The notes under the pieces are model-generated. The model did not search any database. It was not told where the DNA came from and saw only the letters and a program-made list of their open reading frames with translations. A DNA stretch of 10,077 bases from Baffinella frigidus (taxonomy: Eukaryota; Cryptophyceae; Cryptomonadales; Baffinellaceae), in contig MU646341.1 of assembly GCA_026770585.1 (NCBI GenBank), forward strand, positions 760,143 to 770,219, read 5' to 3'. The position numbers and the translations under genes were made by a program. This document shows, in pieces, positions 9,608 through 10,077 of the stretch (within the stretch, counting starts at the first letter, position 1; every line of letters starts with the position of its first letter).

Positions 9608-9703
9608 GTGAAAGATGAGCTCCTGCCGATGGCGGATCGAGCTGCGGAGAACACACGGCTCAAGAAGGACTACCCCAAACTGTTCTTCGACACGGTGCCC
9701 TAA
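9608..9703 (+). CDS. Exon I', duplicate of exon I core
   Basis: After GGTGCAG the frame reads VKDELLPMADRAAENTRLKK and then DYPKLFFDTVP, ending in a TAA that is also the first repeat unit of the next array (CCCTAAAC). 59 bp (9612-9670) are almost identical to 9367-9425. The tail YPKLFFDTVP differs from QLLLGYPAA of exon I. The stop may be real, or the donor may be the GTGCCC at 9695. Confidence 0.5.
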   Translation: MKDELLPMADRAAENTRLKKDYPKLFFDTVP

Positions 9704-9978
9704 ACCGAATACTAAACCCTGAACCGAATACTAAACCCTAAACCCTGAATTCCAAAACCTGAACCCGAAACCCGAAACCTGAAACCCAAAACCCGAAACC
9801 CGAAACCCAAAACCCGAAACCCGAACCCCGAACCCCCGACCCTAAACCCGAAACCCGAAACCCGAAACCCGTAACCCGAAACCTGAAACCTGAAACCCGA
9901 ACCCCGAACCCCTAAACCCTACACCCTAAACCCTAAACCCTAAACCCTAAACCCCAAACCCTAAACCCTGAACCCCCC
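9702..9978 (+). repeat. Telomere-like array 7 (CCCGAAA, CCCTAAA, CCCTGAA)
   Basis: Starts with CCGAATACTAAA units, then a CCCGAAA block (about 9766-9880) and then canonical CCCTAAA. It ends ahead of CCCCCCTGCGGTGCAG, a pyrimidine-rich 3' splice-site-like sequence. Confidence 0.85.
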
Positions 9979-9988
9979 TGCGGTGCAG

Positions 9989-10018
9989 GCCAACGATGCT
10001 GTGCCCCCCCCCCGGCCG
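9989..10018 (+). CDS. Microexon M
   Basis: After GTGCAG, the frame ANDAVPPPRP runs to CCG|GTGGGA. If the GTGGGA is not a donor, it continues VGDDALAVHPTDRN to a TGA at 10061. The C10 tract makes length changes likely. Family unknown. Confidence 0.35.
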
Positions 10019-10077
10019 GTGGGAGACGACGCTCTAGCCGTGCACCCGACCGACAGGAACTGACCCCCCCCCCTCAG
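10019..10077 (+). other. Candidate short intron at the window end
   Basis: GTGGGA at the start, AACTGAC (branch-point consensus yTnAy) at 10058-10064, a run of C and CTCAG at the last base. This is a textbook arrangement of branch point, polypyrimidine tract and AG within 20 nt. The next exon would begin outside the window. Confidence 0.4.

Noticed and set aside
1-10077. tRNA, rRNA or other standard RNA genes
   Set aside because: I found no GTTCRA T-loop with matching arms and no rRNA signature on either strand.

Overview
This window looks like nuclear DNA of a microbial eukaryote, not of a bacterium or phage. No open frame in it is longer than about 120 codons. Seven blocks of TTTAGGG-type telomere-like repeats lie inside the locus, all with the C-rich strand on +. 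The parts that look coding are 30-220 bp pieces that often begin after CAG or TAG and end before GTAAG, GTGAG, GTAAAC or GTAC. TTTAGGG telomeres are known from plants, many algae, cryptophytes and dinoflagellates. Introns made from mobile 'introner' elements with inverted ends and target-site duplications are known from several algae and from dinoflagellates, including the parasitic Amoebophrya group. The lineage is therefore inferred (perhaps an alga or dinoflagellate relative) and not proved. I recognise none of the proteins.

Layout. 1-1260: four copies of one short exon ('A', motif PSLVxxLLPVAxEVPLxxHF), two of them split by different fold-back insertions, plus two further inverted repeats. 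1282-1601: two minisatellites. 1663-1816: a telomere-like array ending at a 3' splice-site-like CAG. 1817-2103: exon B and a 64-bp duplicate. 2230-2970: exon C with a 158-bp fold-back, a terminal-inverted-repeat (TIR) element and a repeat flanked by 17-bp direct repeats. 3073-4140: exon D and three degenerate 43-nt copies of its 3' end, mixed with telomere-like repeats and a 186-bp fold-back. 4145-4770: a second copy of the 158-bp fold-back, a further inverted repeat and exon L. 4775-6415: the most informative part, where two paralogous copies of one coding segment carry different insertions. 6475-7370: a telomere-like array, exon F, a partial duplicate of F and a terminator-like hairpin. 7380-8706: fragments of exon G, two copies of the TIR element, a region whose reading frame is unresolved, and exon J with a 23-bp x4 repeat. 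8757-10077: exons H and I (I in two copies) with repeat-derived introns, a last array and a microexon.

Main conclusion. Copy 1 (5203-5695) and copy 2 (5928-6415) encode nearly the same peptide (EAMMExIASTIV...LSKV). In copy 1 the coding sequence is split by a GT-AG interval of 386 bp made only of telomere-like repeats. In copy 2 that position is uninterrupted, but a 139-bp fold-back with TCATGTG/CACATGA ends and a GATC duplication sits three codons downstream, and another TIR element sits upstream. Removing these insertions restores the shared frame. The same logic works at 9144-9329 and in exon A. I read the window as a gene, or tandem array of gene fragments, under heavy attack by intron-generating palindromic elements and telomere-like intronic satellites. 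All intron calls are inferred from sequence only; RNA data would settle them.
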